From NCBI GenBank assembly GCA_016939365.1, contig JAFGHD010000006.1:1-48597 (forward strand): a stretch of 48,597 nt of DNA. The letters are read 5' to 3'. This DNA is from Bacteroidales bacterium. Lineage in GTDB: Bacteria; Bacteroidota; Bacteroidia; Bacteroidales; JAFGHD01. Position numbers and translations under genes: made by a program. The first letter of the stretch is position 1. Each line of letters begins with the position of its first letter. Below the pieces are notes generated by a model. It worked only from the letters and a program-made list of their open reading frames with translations, made no database searches and was not told where the DNA came from. Positions 25,195 through 33,600 of the stretch are shown here, piece by piece.

Positions 25195-25836
25195 TTAAGG
25201 ATTACCGCTCATCCGCCTGTAGGTTTTACGGGCTTCCTCCCCGAGGGAAATCAGTTTTTCCTTGAGCTGCATAAGCTCTTCGCGGATAGAATCTTCGATG
25301 TCCTTGAGTTCCGGTGCTTTGCCCTGCATTTCCTCTTTTTCCGCAGATGTGACCGCTTCCGGCAGGACGGCCCAGAGGATCAGATAGACCAGCAGGCCTG
25401 TTCCGATCAGGATGATGGTGAGCACGACAAAGCCGAGCCGGAACCAGACGGGGTCGGTGTTGAAGTGGGCTCCCAGGCCGGCACAAACACCTCCGATCAC
25501 CTTGTGTTCTCCGTCCCGGAAAATCCGGTGCTTCTGCTGTGTGCGCGCTCCCCCTGCCGTTTCACGATTGGTTCCTGCATTAAATTCGCCCGGCCGGCCC
25601 AGGATGCCGATGACCTCCCTGACATCCTCCATGTTGATCACCTGTTTATTGGCGTTGAGGCGCCCGGAGAACATCTCCGCGATCCTGCGTTCCATGTCGT
25701 CCAGTATCTCCCCGGCATCCGGAACGCCCGAAAAATGATTCTTCAGGTTCCTGATGTATGCATCCAGTTCCCGGTGAGCGTCCTCATCCATTTGGAACAC
25801 CGAGCCTCCGATATTTACTGAAATTGTTTTTTTCAT
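25195..25836 (-). CDS. PspC-domain membrane protein
   Basis: A 213-residue protein. Residues 1-100 form a small alpha/beta domain (MKKTISVNIGGSVFQMDEDAH) common to Bacteroidota PspC proteins. Residues ~103-160 are a PspC domain (GEHKVIGGVCAGLGAHFNTD) followed by one or two membrane helices (FVVLTIILIGTGLLVYLILW). The tail (EMQGKAPELKDIEDSIREEL) is a predicted coiled coil. Such proteins respond to envelope stress. Start at MKKTISV: although the frame is open further upstream, that part is the SRP RNA gene. The first coding gene of the minus operon, 31 bases after the SRP RNA. Confidence 0.88.
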   Translation of the reverse strand: MKKTISVNIGGSVFQMDEDAHRELDAYIRNLKNHFSGVPDAGEILDDMERRIAEMFSGRLNANKQVINMEDVREVIGILGRPGEFNAGTNRETAGGARTQQKHRIFRDGEHKVIGGVCAGLGAHFNTDPVWFRLGFVVLTIILIGTGLLVYLILWAVLPEAVTSAEKEEMQGKAPELKDIEDSIREELMQLKEKLISLGEEARKTYRRMSGNP

Positions 25837-25866
25837 TGTAATGCAAGGTATTGTATAATAAAAGAA

Positions 25867-25963
25867 GGGTAAGTTACTTATATCGCACCGCTTCGACTGC
25901 CTACCCTTGCTACCTTCCGGTCCTGGGGGAGTTCGGCAGGAGCTGGTCGTATAAGACTTACCC
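25867..25963 (-). ncRNA. ffs: Signal recognition particle RNA, small bacterial type (4.5S)
   Basis: The minus strand contains the SRP domain-IV core CAGGACCGGAAGGTAGCAAGG, written here as CAGGACCGGAAGG and AGCAAGG, including the GGAA tetraloop and the asymmetric loop. The ends GGGTAAGT (25874-25867 complement) and ACTTACCC (25963-25956) pair to close the hairpin, giving ~97 nt. The RNA binds Ffh and targets membrane proteins to the translocon. A -7 box lies four bases upstream. No strong terminator separates it from the PspC gene. Confidence 0.93.
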
Positions 25964-25967
25964 GCTG

Positions 25968-25975
25968 CAAAGATA
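25968..25975 (-). promoter_or_regulatory. ffs promoter -7 box TATCTTTG
   Basis: The minus strand TATCTTTG is identical to the ssrA and lolD -7 boxes and ends four bases before the inferred SRP RNA 5' end, so transcription would begin almost at the mature end. No TTTG is visible at the ideal -33 distance. Confidence 0.7.
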
Positions 25976-26013
25976 CGAAATTCAATCACAGTTCTCCACC
26001 CATTTCCCACTTT

Positions 26014-26042
26014 TTTGCATGAGCTGATTTTTAATACTTTTG
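26014..26042 (+). promoter_or_regulatory. Promoter of the DUF4199-glycosyltransferase operon
   Basis: TTTG (26014-26017), 17-base spacer, TACTTTTG (26035-26042) fit the Bacteroidota pattern, 27 bases before the ATG. The spacer is slightly short. It is divergent from the ffs promoter. Confidence 0.55.
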
Positions 26043-26069
26043 TGAACCAAACCCAATCCCCCTCAACAA

Positions 26070-26600
26070 ATGGAAACCAGGGAATATCCCATCTGGAAAC
26101 ATGCCCTGAACATCGGAATCATTACCGGTCTGGGCCTTGTGTTCTTCTCATTGCTGCTGTTCGTACTCGATTTATCGACAAACAAGATTGTGGCATATGT
26201 CGGTTATCTGATCCTTTTCGCCGGCATCACACTATCATCCCTTCAGTACAGGAATAAATGGGCAGGCGGATTCATCAGTTACGGAAGGAGTTTAAGCACC
26301 GGTTTTATGGCCGGTCTTTTTGCCTCCATTATTGCAGGTATCTATACCTACTTTTTCTTCACCTACCTCGGTCAGGGAGTCATTGAGGAGATGATGCGCG
26401 CTGCAGAGGAAAACCTGCTCGCCAGGAGCCCTGATCTGACCGATGAAGAGCTGGACATTGCGATGAACATCACCGGGCGGTTCATGAACCCTTTATGGAT
26501 GTCTGTAATGGGCTTCCTTGCCTATGCATTTTTTTCCCTGGTTTTCGCCCTGATCGTCTCTATTTTTATCAAAAAGGAGCCACAGATTACAACCTCCTGA
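26070..26600 (+). CDS. DUF4199 membrane protein
   Basis: A 176-residue integral membrane protein with four hydrophobic segments (around residues 14-34, 38-57, 77-98 and 143-165). The YRNKWAGGFISYGRSLSTGF and FTYLGQGVIEEMMR regions are typical of DUF4199, a Bacteroidota family of unknown function commonly found next to a GT2 glycosyltransferase, as here (16-base gap). A role supporting lipid-linked sugar transfer is inferred from that context only. Confidence 0.85.
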   Translation: METREYPIWKHALNIGIITGLGLVFFSLLLFVLDLSTNKIVAYVGYLILFAGITLSSLQYRNKWAGGFISYGRSLSTGFMAGLFASIIAGIYTYFFFTYLGQGVIEEMMRAAEENLLARSPDLTDEELDIAMNITGRFMNPLWMSVMGFLAYAFFSLVFALIVSIFIKKEPQITTS

Positions 26601-26616
26601 ATTCAGAACCTGCCTG

Positions 26617-27585
26617 ATGGATGTATCGGTAGTCATACCGCTTTACAACGAGCGGGAATCCCTCCCGGAGCTGACTGAGTGGATCCGGAAGGTGATGGTT
26701 GCACATTCATTTTCCTATGAGATCATTTTCGTGGATGACGGCAGCCATGACGGATCATGGGATGTGATCACATCGCTGGCGGACCGGATCCCGGAAGTTA
26801 AAGGGGTCAGGTTCCGGAGGAATTACGGCAAGTCCGCCGCATTGAACGAGGGATTCAGGTTGTCCTCCGGGGAGGTGGTCATCACCATGGATGCCGATCT
26901 GCAGGACAGCCCGGATGAAATACCCGAACTGGTCGCCATGATCCGGAAGGATGGATATGACCTGGTTTCAGGCTGGAAAAAGCAGCGGCACGACCCATTC
27001 GGGAAGACCATTCCTTCGAAATTTTTCAACCGTACCACCCGTTGGATTTCCGGTATCCGGCTGCACGATTTCAATTGCGGTCTGAAGGCCTACAGGGCCG
27101 AGGTGGTGAAAAACATCGAGGTGTACGGTGAGATGCACCGTTACATTCCTGTGATCGCCAGGTGGGCGGGATTCAGGAAGATCGGAGAAAAGGTGGTCAG
27201 GCACAGTCCCCGCAGGTACGGTACGACCAAGTTTGGTGTGGAGCGGTTCATGAAGGGATTTCTCGACCTGCTCTCGATCTCATTTATCACCCGTTTCGGC
27301 AAACGGCCCATGCACCTTTTCGGCTCCCTGGGCACCCTCATTTTTATCATTGGCCTGATCATCGGCGTCTATCTGACCGTCGAGAAGATCTTTTATATGG
27401 GTTACAAGATGACCGAGCGGCCGTTGTTTTACCTGGGCATTCTGGCGATGATCATCGGCACTCAGTTGTTCCTTACTGGTTTTCTGGCGGAGATGATATC
27501 CCGGAGTACGGCCGACCGGAATCAATATCAGGTCGAATCCACCGCAGGCTTCAAAAGGGAAGTCCGGGGTGGTCAAAGCATGTGA
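26617..27585 (+). CDS. GT2 glycosyltransferase, dolichyl-phosphate-mannose-synthase/GtrB-like
   Basis: A 322-residue enzyme. The GT-A domain (residues 1-~215) starts VSVVIPLYNERESLPEL, with FVDDGSHDGS and the metal-binding DADLQDS (92-98). YRAEVVKNIEVYGEMHRYIP and HSPRRYGTTKF are typical of GtrB/DPM1-like enzymes that charge a polyprenyl phosphate with a sugar. Two C-terminal membrane helices (about 230-290) anchor it. The likely donor is a nucleotide sugar; the identity cannot be read. Between DUF4199 and a GT4 gene (6-base gap). Confidence 0.9.
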   Translation: MDVSVVIPLYNERESLPELTEWIRKVMVAHSFSYEIIFVDDGSHDGSWDVITSLADRIPEVKGVRFRRNYGKSAALNEGFRLSSGEVVITMDADLQDSPDEIPELVAMIRKDGYDLVSGWKKQRHDPFGKTIPSKFFNRTTRWISGIRLHDFNCGLKAYRAEVVKNIEVYGEMHRYIPVIARWAGFRKIGEKVVRHSPRRYGTTKFGVERFMKGFLDLLSISFITRFGKRPMHLFGSLGTLIFIIGLIIGVYLTVEKIFYMGYKMTERPLFYLGILAMIIGTQLFLTGFLAEMISRSTADRNQYQVESTAGFKREVRGGQSM

Positions 27586-27591
27586 CAAGCA

Positions 27592-28734
27592 ATGGCAGAT
27601 ATCAGGAGCCTGGTGGTCATAGGTACCGCACACCCTCTGAGGGGCGGACTGGCGGCCTACAATGAACGCCTGGCCAGGGAATACGGCGCGCAGGGAGTTC
27701 AAACCTCCATTTATACCTTCAGCCTTCAGTATCCATCCTTTTTGTTTCCCGGCAAGACCCAGTATTCCGCCGAACCGGCCCCGGCAGACCTGGATATCCG
27801 TGTCAGGATCAATTCCATCAACCCTTTCAACTGGTTTTCAGTAGGCCGCGAGTTGAAGCGGACCGCTCCGGACCTGGTGATCATCAAGTTCTGGATGCCC
27901 TTTATGGCGCCCTGCCTGGGAACCATAGCCCGCAATCTTCGGAAAAACCGGCATTCCAGGGTGATATCCATTCTCGACAATGTAATACCCCATGAGCCGG
28001 GGCCCGGCGACCGGATGCTGGTCAGATACTGGATCAACAGTGTGGATGGTTTCATTGCCATGTCAGATTCCGTCATGCATGATCTTGAATTGTTTGACCG
28101 GAAGAAACCCAGGCTTTTCTGCCCGCATCCGCTTTATGACCATTACGGAGAGCTCCTTCCGAAGGAGCAGGCCCGCCGGATGCTGGGCCTGAGTCCTGAA
28201 GGCCGCTACATCCTTTTTTTTGGCTTTATCAGGGACTACAAGGGCCTTGATATCCTGCTGGCGGCCATGGCCAGTGAAAGACTCAGGAATATGGATGTCA
28301 GGCTTCTGGTGGCCGGCGAGTTTTACACCGACCCGGAGCCATACCGGCACATGATCCGGGAGCTGGGGCTGGAAGACCGTGTGATCATGGCCAATGACTT
28401 CATCCCGGACAGCAGGGTGGCTGAATATTTCAGTGCATGTGACCTGGTGGTGCAACCTTACAAAAGTGCTACCCAGAGTGGAGTGACGCAGATCGCATAT
28501 CATTTTGACAAGCCCATGGTGGTGACACGTGTCGGAGGCCTTCCCGAGCTCGTGCCCGACGGCAGGGTGGGATGGGTGGTGGCACCGGAGCCCGGTGAAG
28601 TGGCGGAGGCCATTGTACGGTTCTATCTTGAAGGTCATGAACAGGAGTTTATCAGCAATATGGCCGATGAAAAGAAGAAATACTCCTGGGAACGGCTCAC
28701 CGGGGCCATAGACGAGCTGCTGGCAAGCATTTAA
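27592..28734 (+). CDS. GT4-type glycosyltransferase
   Basis: A 380-residue GT-B fold enzyme. The N-terminal half has IGTAHPLRGGLAAYNERLA (glycine-rich loop, donor/acceptor side). The C-terminal half has ILFFGFIRDYKGLDILLAA, VIMANDFIPDSRVAEYFSACD and the ExxxxxQ-like VVQPYKSATQSGV nucleotide-sugar region (quoted in parts). No signal peptide. It follows the GT2 gene by six bases and is probably co-transcribed. Substrate unknown; the heptose genes downstream suggest a possible donor but prove nothing. Confidence 0.88.
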   Translation: MADIRSLVVIGTAHPLRGGLAAYNERLAREYGAQGVQTSIYTFSLQYPSFLFPGKTQYSAEPAPADLDIRVRINSINPFNWFSVGRELKRTAPDLVIIKFWMPFMAPCLGTIARNLRKNRHSRVISILDNVIPHEPGPGDRMLVRYWINSVDGFIAMSDSVMHDLELFDRKKPRLFCPHPLYDHYGELLPKEQARRMLGLSPEGRYILFFGFIRDYKGLDILLAAMASERLRNMDVRLLVAGEFYTDPEPYRHMIRELGLEDRVIMANDFIPDSRVAEYFSACDLVVQPYKSATQSGVTQIAYHFDKPMVVTRVGGLPELVPDGRVGWVVAPEPGEVAEAIVRFYLEGHEQEFISNMADEKKKYSWERLTGAIDELLASI

Positions 28735-28752
28735 TCTCCATCGCCGCCTCTT

Positions 28753-28788
28753 CCGGATTGTGCTTTTCATCCGGTTGGTTTAACTTTG
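28753..28788 (+). promoter_or_regulatory. Hairpin overlapping the hddA promoter
   Basis: CCGGAT (28753-28758) and ATCCGG (28769-28774) form a six-base stem that may end the glycosyltransferase transcript. TAACTTTG (28781-28788) is a -7 box, and the sequence 20 bases before it reads ATTG (28757-28760), so the stem overlaps the -33 position. The leader to the ATG at 28861 is ~70 nt. Confidence 0.5.
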
Positions 28789-28860
28789 CTTCCGGTGCGG
28801 TCCGGAAAGAACCATTGGAAGAAGAAGCGGTTTTTTTACCCGGTACAAAACCCTTAAGTC

Positions 28861-29883
28861 ATGATTGTCAGAAGCAAAGCCCCCCTGCGGATCGGCCTGG
28901 CCGGTGGAGGGACCGATGTGGCACCTTATTCCGACCTGTTCGGGGGAGCCATTCTCAATGCAACCATCAGCATGTTTGCGTATGCCACCATCGTGCCGAC
29001 CAGCGATGGCACCATCACACTGCATGCTGCAGACAAGGGAGAAGTGCTCCGTTTTCCAAATGACGAACCCCTCAGGCTGGACGGCCGGCTGGATCTCATC
29101 AAGGGCATTGTCAACCATATCCACGCGGCATTCGCCCCGAAGCCTTTGTCTTTTGGGCTGACCACCTTTGTGGACGCCCCTCCCGGTTCGGGGCTGGGAT
29201 CATCATCCACACTGGTAGTAGCCATTGTGGGAGCTTTCGCCGAATGGCTCCGTCTGCCTCTGGGTGAATATGACCTGGCCCATCTGGCTTATGAGATCGA
29301 GCGGATCGACCTGAAAATGGCCGGAGGAAAACAGGATCAGTATGCCGCCACTTTCGGCGGGGTGAACTTCATGGAGTTTTACAAGGAGGATAAGGTCATT
29401 GTCAATCCGCTCAGGATCAAAACGATCTACCTGAACGAACTCGCCCACAACCTCGTGCTGTACAATACGGAAACCAGCCGGCTTTCCTCTGCGATCATTG
29501 AAAGCCAATCGGAAAACATACACAGGAACAATCCGGTCACCATGGATGCCACCCACCGGTTGAAGCAGCAGGCCGTTATGATGAAGGAGGCCCTGCTGAA
29601 GGGTGAGCTGGATGCCATCGGGGAGATACTCGACTTCGGATGGAAGCACAAGAAGATGATGGCTGAAGGGATCACCAACAGCCTGATCGACGAGATCTAT
29701 GCGACCGCGAAGGAACACGGTGCGACGGGGGGTAAGATATCAGGTGCCGGGGGAGGTGGATTCATGATCTTTTACTGCCCGGGAAATACCCGGAACCGGG
29801 TGATCCAGGCGCTTGAAAGATTCGGGGGGGAGGCCAAAAGATATGAGTTCACCAACACCGGTCTGAGCGCCTGGACGGTCTGA
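28861..29883 (+). CDS. hddA: D-glycero-D-manno-heptose 7-phosphate kinase (GHMP family)
   Basis: A 340-residue GHMP kinase, phosphorylating D-glycero-D-manno-heptose 7-phosphate at C1 to the alpha-1,7-bisphosphate. APLRIGLAGGGTDVAPY is the N-terminal block, PPGSGLGSSSTLVVAI the ATP-binding motif 2 and KISGAGGGGFMIFY motif 3. FGLTTFVDAPP and KQDQYAATFGG support sugar-1-kinase HddA rather than mevalonate-pathway kinases. GmhA, HddC and GmhB are encoded 2.4-5 kb downstream on the same strand, which completes the GDP-D,D-heptose route. Fucokinase-type GHMP enzymes are the main alternative. Confidence 0.87.
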   Translation: MIVRSKAPLRIGLAGGGTDVAPYSDLFGGAILNATISMFAYATIVPTSDGTITLHAADKGEVLRFPNDEPLRLDGRLDLIKGIVNHIHAAFAPKPLSFGLTTFVDAPPGSGLGSSSTLVVAIVGAFAEWLRLPLGEYDLAHLAYEIERIDLKMAGGKQDQYAATFGGVNFMEFYKEDKVIVNPLRIKTIYLNELAHNLVLYNTETSRLSSAIIESQSENIHRNNPVTMDATHRLKQQAVMMKEALLKGELDAIGEILDFGWKHKKMMAEGITNSLIDEIYATAKEHGATGGKISGAGGGGFMIFYCPGNTRNRVIQALERFGGEAKRYEFTNTGLSAWTV

Positions 29884-29892
29884 ACTCTATTC

Positions 29893-31674
29893 ATGGACAA
29901 AGAAACCCTGGTCGGGAAATTTCTGGTCTGGCGGGCCAAAAACATCGCCGACCGTTACTTCCTGATCCTTTTGAGTGCCTTTCTGGGTGTCCTGGCCGGG
30001 CTGGCCGCCTGGCTCCTCAAGTCTTCCGTGTTCTGGATCGAACGGGTCATGACCGCCGAATTCCGGATCCAGACACAGAATTACTGGTATGTCCTCTATC
30101 CCGGTATCGGCATTCTTCTCACGGTACTCTTCCTGAAATATGTGGTACAAGATGAAACCAAGCACGGAATCCCGAGGATTCTTTATGTGATATCCAGGCT
30201 GGGCGGCCGGATGAAGCAACACAAGATGTTCTCCTCCCTGGTGGGCAGCTCACTGACCGCAGGTTTCGGAGGATCCATCGGGCTGGAGGCCCCGATCATC
30301 TCCACCGGATCGTCCTTCGGATCCAACCTCGCGCAGTTTCTCCGTCTCAACTATAAATCGACGACCCTGCTGATCGGTTGCGGGGCTGCCGGTGCCATGG
30401 CCTCCATATTCACAACGCCCATCGCTGCAGTGATATTCAGTCTCGAGGTGCTCATGCTCGATCTGACCACCTCCTCGATCATTCCCCTCCTGATGGCTTC
30501 TGCCATGGGGGCCATCACCACAAAAATACTCCTTGCCGATGAGATACTTGTGCATTTCAGGGTGACGGAACCCCTGGCCATCGCGGACATACCCTTCTTC
30601 ATCATCCTGGGTGTTCTCACGGGACTGGTTTCACTTTATTTCAACAGGATGACACATTTTGTCACCGACCGCCTGGAATCGCTGAGAAGCATCAGGATGA
30701 GGGTGCTGACCGGTGCCATACTCCTCGGGCTGATCATCTTCCTCTTCCCACCGCTCTATGGCGAGGGGTATGATGCCATCCGCCTCATCATTGCCGGAAG
30801 GTATGCAGACCTGCTGAACAGCAGCCTCTTCTATTCCTTCAGGGACCATACCTGGATTTTTGTGGCTTTTATCCTCTTCCTGATCCTGTTCAAGGTGATC
30901 GCTACCACACTGACCACCGAATCCGGAGGAATCGGGGGAATCTTTGCACCCAGTGCCGTGACCGGAGGATTGACAGGCTTTGTATTTGCCCATTCCATCA
31001 ACCAGTCAGGGTTCACAAGGGTGCTTTCGGAAGCCAATTTCACCCTTGTGGGGATGGCAGGGGTGCTGGGTGCGGTACTGCATGCCCCGCTGACCGCCAT
31101 ATTCCTCATCGCTGAAATGACCAACGGCTATGAGCTGATGGTGCCGCTGATGATCACATCCACCATTTCATTCGTGACCATAAAGACTTTCGACCCACAT
31201 TCCATCTTCACCAAACGCCTGGCAGAGAGGGGGGAGCTGATCACACACCATAAGGATCAGGCAGTACTTACCCTGCTCAATGTCCGTGAGCTGATAGAAA
31301 CCAACATCCTGACCGTTCCGCCGGATGCCAGTCTCGGCGATCTGACCCATGTCATCGCCCGCTCGAAACGGAACCTCTTTCCAGTGGTTGATGAGAACAG
31401 CAACTTTTTCGGGCTGATCATACTTGACGACGTGAGGGAGGACATGTTCCAGACGGAGAAATACGGCCTCCCCATCATCCGTTATATGTTCCAGCCTTCC
31501 GGGGAGGAGGTGGTCTCGCCCAACGACAGCATGGAGACCATCATGGAGCGGTTCCGGCTCACGGGCAATTACAACCTGATCGTGATTGAAAACGGGAAAT
31601 ATGCCGGTTTTGTCTCGCGGGCCAATATATTCAATGCCTACCGCCAAACCCTGATTGATGTGTCTCATGAATGA
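29893..31674 (+). CDS. ClC-family chloride channel/antiporter with CBS domains
   Basis: A 593-residue membrane protein. The three ClC anion-selectivity regions are recognisable: TKHGIPRIL (GSGIP equivalent), GGSIGLEAP (GKEGP equivalent, gating glutamate E132 kept) and GGIGGIFAPS (GxFxP). About ten membrane helices span residues 20-430. Two CBS domains follow (about 455-590: NILTVPPDASLGDLTHVI and VVSPNDSMETIMERF), which usually bind adenosine nucleotides. The classic GSGIP serine is replaced (KHGIP), so transport stoichiometry cannot be predicted. It starts ten bases after hddA, which puts it in the same transcript although it has no obvious heptose role. Confidence 0.92.
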   Translation: MDKETLVGKFLVWRAKNIADRYFLILLSAFLGVLAGLAAWLLKSSVFWIERVMTAEFRIQTQNYWYVLYPGIGILLTVLFLKYVVQDETKHGIPRILYVISRLGGRMKQHKMFSSLVGSSLTAGFGGSIGLEAPIISTGSSFGSNLAQFLRLNYKSTTLLIGCGAAGAMASIFTTPIAAVIFSLEVLMLDLTTSSIIPLLMASAMGAITTKILLADEILVHFRVTEPLAIADIPFFIILGVLTGLVSLYFNRMTHFVTDRLESLRSIRMRVLTGAILLGLIIFLFPPLYGEGYDAIRLIIAGRYADLLNSSLFYSFRDHTWIFVAFILFLILFKVIATTLTTESGGIGGIFAPSAVTGGLTGFVFAHSINQSGFTRVLSEANFTLVGMAGVLGAVLHAPLTAIFLIAEMTNGYELMVPLMITSTISFVTIKTFDPHSIFTKRLAERGELITHHKDQAVLTLLNVRELIETNILTVPPDASLGDLTHVIARSKRNLFPVVDENSNFFGLIILDDVREDMFQTEKYGLPIIRYMFQPSGEEVVSPNDSMETIMERFRLTGNYNLIVIENGKYAGFVSRANIFNAYRQTLIDVSHE

Positions 31675-31684
31675 GGATGACCGG

Positions 31685-31719
31685 TTCCGGAACCCTTTTG
31701 CCGGAATCGGTTAATTTTG
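31685..31719 (+). promoter_or_regulatory. Inverted repeat and -7 box before the nitroreductase gene
   Basis: TTCCGG (31685-31690) and CCGGAA (31701-31706) form a six-base stem just after the ClC stop, followed by a short T-rich stretch. TAATTTTG (31712-31719) matches TAnnTTTG, 47 bases before the ATG. It could be a weak terminator followed by a fresh promoter. Confidence 0.45.
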
Positions 31720-31765
31720 CAGATTTGATCATATTTCAGAAATATCCGTTTCATTGATACCTGTG

Positions 31766-32311
31766 ATGAGTGCATTTCTTGATCTGGCGAAGCGAAGGTT
31801 TTCCGTTCGCAGTTACAGACCCGACCCGTTACGGAAGGAGGATCTGGATTACATCCTTGAGGCGGGGAGGGTAGCTCCCTCTGCAGCCAATTACCAGCCC
31901 TGGTTTTTTGTTGTGGTTGAGAACGGCCATCAACGTGCCCGTCTTGCAGAGGCATATCCCCGGGATTGGTTCGCTGTTGCCCCGGTTATGCTGGTGATAT
32001 GCATCGATCATGATTGCACCTGGAAACGGGGTGACGGGAAAGACCACGGAGATATGGATGCGGCGATCGCCGCCGATCATATGACCCTGGCGGCAGCGGA
32101 CATCGGCCTGGGAACATGCTGGATATGCAATTTCAACAGGGAGATGGTATCCCATATCCTCCGGCTGCCGGAAAGCATCGAACCCGTGATCATCCTCTCA
32201 CTCGGAGCACCTGACGGGGAAGGGGATCCATCCCGCCATGACACGAAGCGCAAACCTGCGGCGGAAATTCTCCGCAGGGATGATTTCAATACATCGTTCC
32301 AATTCAGTTGA
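31766..32311 (+). CDS. Nitroreductase-family flavoprotein
   Basis: A 181-residue FMN-dependent oxidoreductase of the nitroreductase fold. FLDLAKRRFSVRSYRPDPL is the N-terminal FMN-phosphate motif (RxSxR), APSAANYQPW the second FMN loop, and LAAADIGLGTCWICNF the conserved helix-turn. The ATG at 31766 starts the family; the frame continues to a TTG at 31754, which is unlikely. Substrate unknown. The stop lies three bases before gmhA, so the gene is co-transcribed with the heptose genes. Confidence 0.9.
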   Translation: MSAFLDLAKRRFSVRSYRPDPLRKEDLDYILEAGRVAPSAANYQPWFFVVVENGHQRARLAEAYPRDWFAVAPVMLVICIDHDCTWKRGDGKDHGDMDAAIAADHMTLAAADIGLGTCWICNFNREMVSHILRLPESIEPVIILSLGAPDGEGDPSRHDTKRKPAAEILRRDDFNTSFQFS

Positions 32312-32314
32312 TTT

Positions 32315-32890
32315 ATGGAAAATAGGATCAGGGAAGCCATAGAAGAGTCAATCTCTCTCAAAAAACAAATCCTGGAACATCCTTCTCTGCTTCGGACAGT
32401 GGAAAAGGTAGCGGAATCCATAACAGAGTGCTTCCGCAATGGTGGTAAGGTACTCTTCTGCGGTAACGGGGGCAGTGCCGCTGATGCCCAGCATCTGGCG
32501 GCTGAGTTTTCCGGCAGGTTCTATTTCGACAGGCCTCCCCTGTTTGCCGAAGCACTGCATGTAAACACCTCATACCTGACCGCCGTGGGAAACGATTATG
32601 GTTATGATGAAGTGTTTGCAAGGCTTGTCAGCGCAAAGGGAAGGAAGGGAGATGTGTTGGTCGCCCTCTCCACCTCAGGCAATTCCCCGAATATCCTGAA
32701 GGCGGCTGAAACAGCCGGAAAACTGGGAATGATCACAGTCGGTATCACGGGGAGTTCAGGAGGCAGGCTCGCACCCTTATGCTCCTGGCTTATCAACGTA
32801 CCGTCAGATGACACACCCCGGATCCAGGAGGCTCATATCCTGGTCGGCCATATCATCTGCGAGCTGGTGGAAAAGGAATTATTCGGCTGA
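32315..32890 (+). CDS. gmhA: Sedoheptulose-7-phosphate isomerase
   Basis: A 191-residue SIS-domain isomerase that makes D-glycero-D-manno-heptose 7-phosphate from sedoheptulose 7-phosphate. LFCGNGGSAADAQHLAAEFSGRF (key residues CGNGGSAADAQH), ALSTSGNSPNILKA and the C-terminal EAHILVGHIICELVE helix are diagnostic for GmhA. First committed step of the heptose pathway. The spacing to hddC is two bases. Confidence 0.95.
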   Translation: MENRIREAIEESISLKKQILEHPSLLRTVEKVAESITECFRNGGKVLFCGNGGSAADAQHLAAEFSGRFYFDRPPLFAEALHVNTSYLTAVGNDYGYDEVFARLVSAKGRKGDVLVALSTSGNSPNILKAAETAGKLGMITVGITGSSGGRLAPLCSWLINVPSDDTPRIQEAHILVGHIICELVEKELFG

Positions 32891-32892
32891 TC

Positions 32893-33600
32893 ATGATCCG
32901 GGAAGCAGTCATTCTCGCCGGAGGGCTCGGTACACGACTCAGGGATGCCATCGGGGATATCCCCAAACCAATGGCACCTGTGCGCGGTAAACCCTTTCTG
33001 GAATACCAGATGAAGTATCTGGCCGGCTGGGGCATCCGTCGCGTGGTGCTCTCGGTGGGGTATAAAAGGGAGATGATCCGGCATCATTTCGGCAGCAGCT
33101 TTCTCTCCATGGAGCTGGCCTATGCCGAAGAGCATGAACCCCTGGGTACAGGCGGAGGGCTCAGGAATGCTTTCCAGCAGGTGAATGAACCCCTCGTGAT
33201 CATTCTGAACGGCGATACCTTTTTCAATGTGAACCTCAGTCGCCTCCTTGATTTCCACCGGAAGTGTGAAGCGGATGCCTCCGTTGTCCTTCGCTATGTG
33301 GAGGATGCTTCCAGGTATGGCCTCGTGAGGTTTGATGACGAATACCGTATCACGGGATTCTCCGAGAAGCAGACCGTTCCTGAAGAGGGATATATCAACG
33401 GCGGTATGTACCTGATGAAACCGAACCTGATTACCAGGGCACAGCTACCCGATAAATTCTCACTTGAATGTGATTTCTTTACCCCCTTTTGTAACCGGTA
33501 CCGGTTTTACGCAATGAGGTGCTATTCTTTTTTTCTCGATATCGGTGTACCCGAAGATTACCGGAAAGCGCAGGATGAGTTTGCCAGTCTTACATTTTGA
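32893..33600 (+). CDS. hddC: D-glycero-D-manno-heptose 1-phosphate guanylyltransferase-type nucleotidyltransferase
   Basis: A 235-residue sugar-nucleotide pyrophosphorylase. AVILAGGLGTRLRDAIGD with KPMAPVRGKPF is the nucleotide-binding signature, and ILNGDTFFNV holds the metal-binding aspartate. Transfers a nucleotide to heptose 1-phosphate; the gene context (gmhA before, gmhB after) points to GDP-heptose. Mannose-1-phosphate guanylyltransferase is the alternative by sequence alone. Confidence 0.88.
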   Translation: MIREAVILAGGLGTRLRDAIGDIPKPMAPVRGKPFLEYQMKYLAGWGIRRVVLSVGYKREMIRHHFGSSFLSMELAYAEEHEPLGTGGGLRNAFQQVNEPLVIILNGDTFFNVNLSRLLDFHRKCEADASVVLRYVEDASRYGLVRFDDEYRITGFSEKQTVPEEGYINGGMYLMKPNLITRAQLPDKFSLECDFFTPFCNRYRFYAMRCYSFFLDIGVPEDYRKAQDEFASLTF

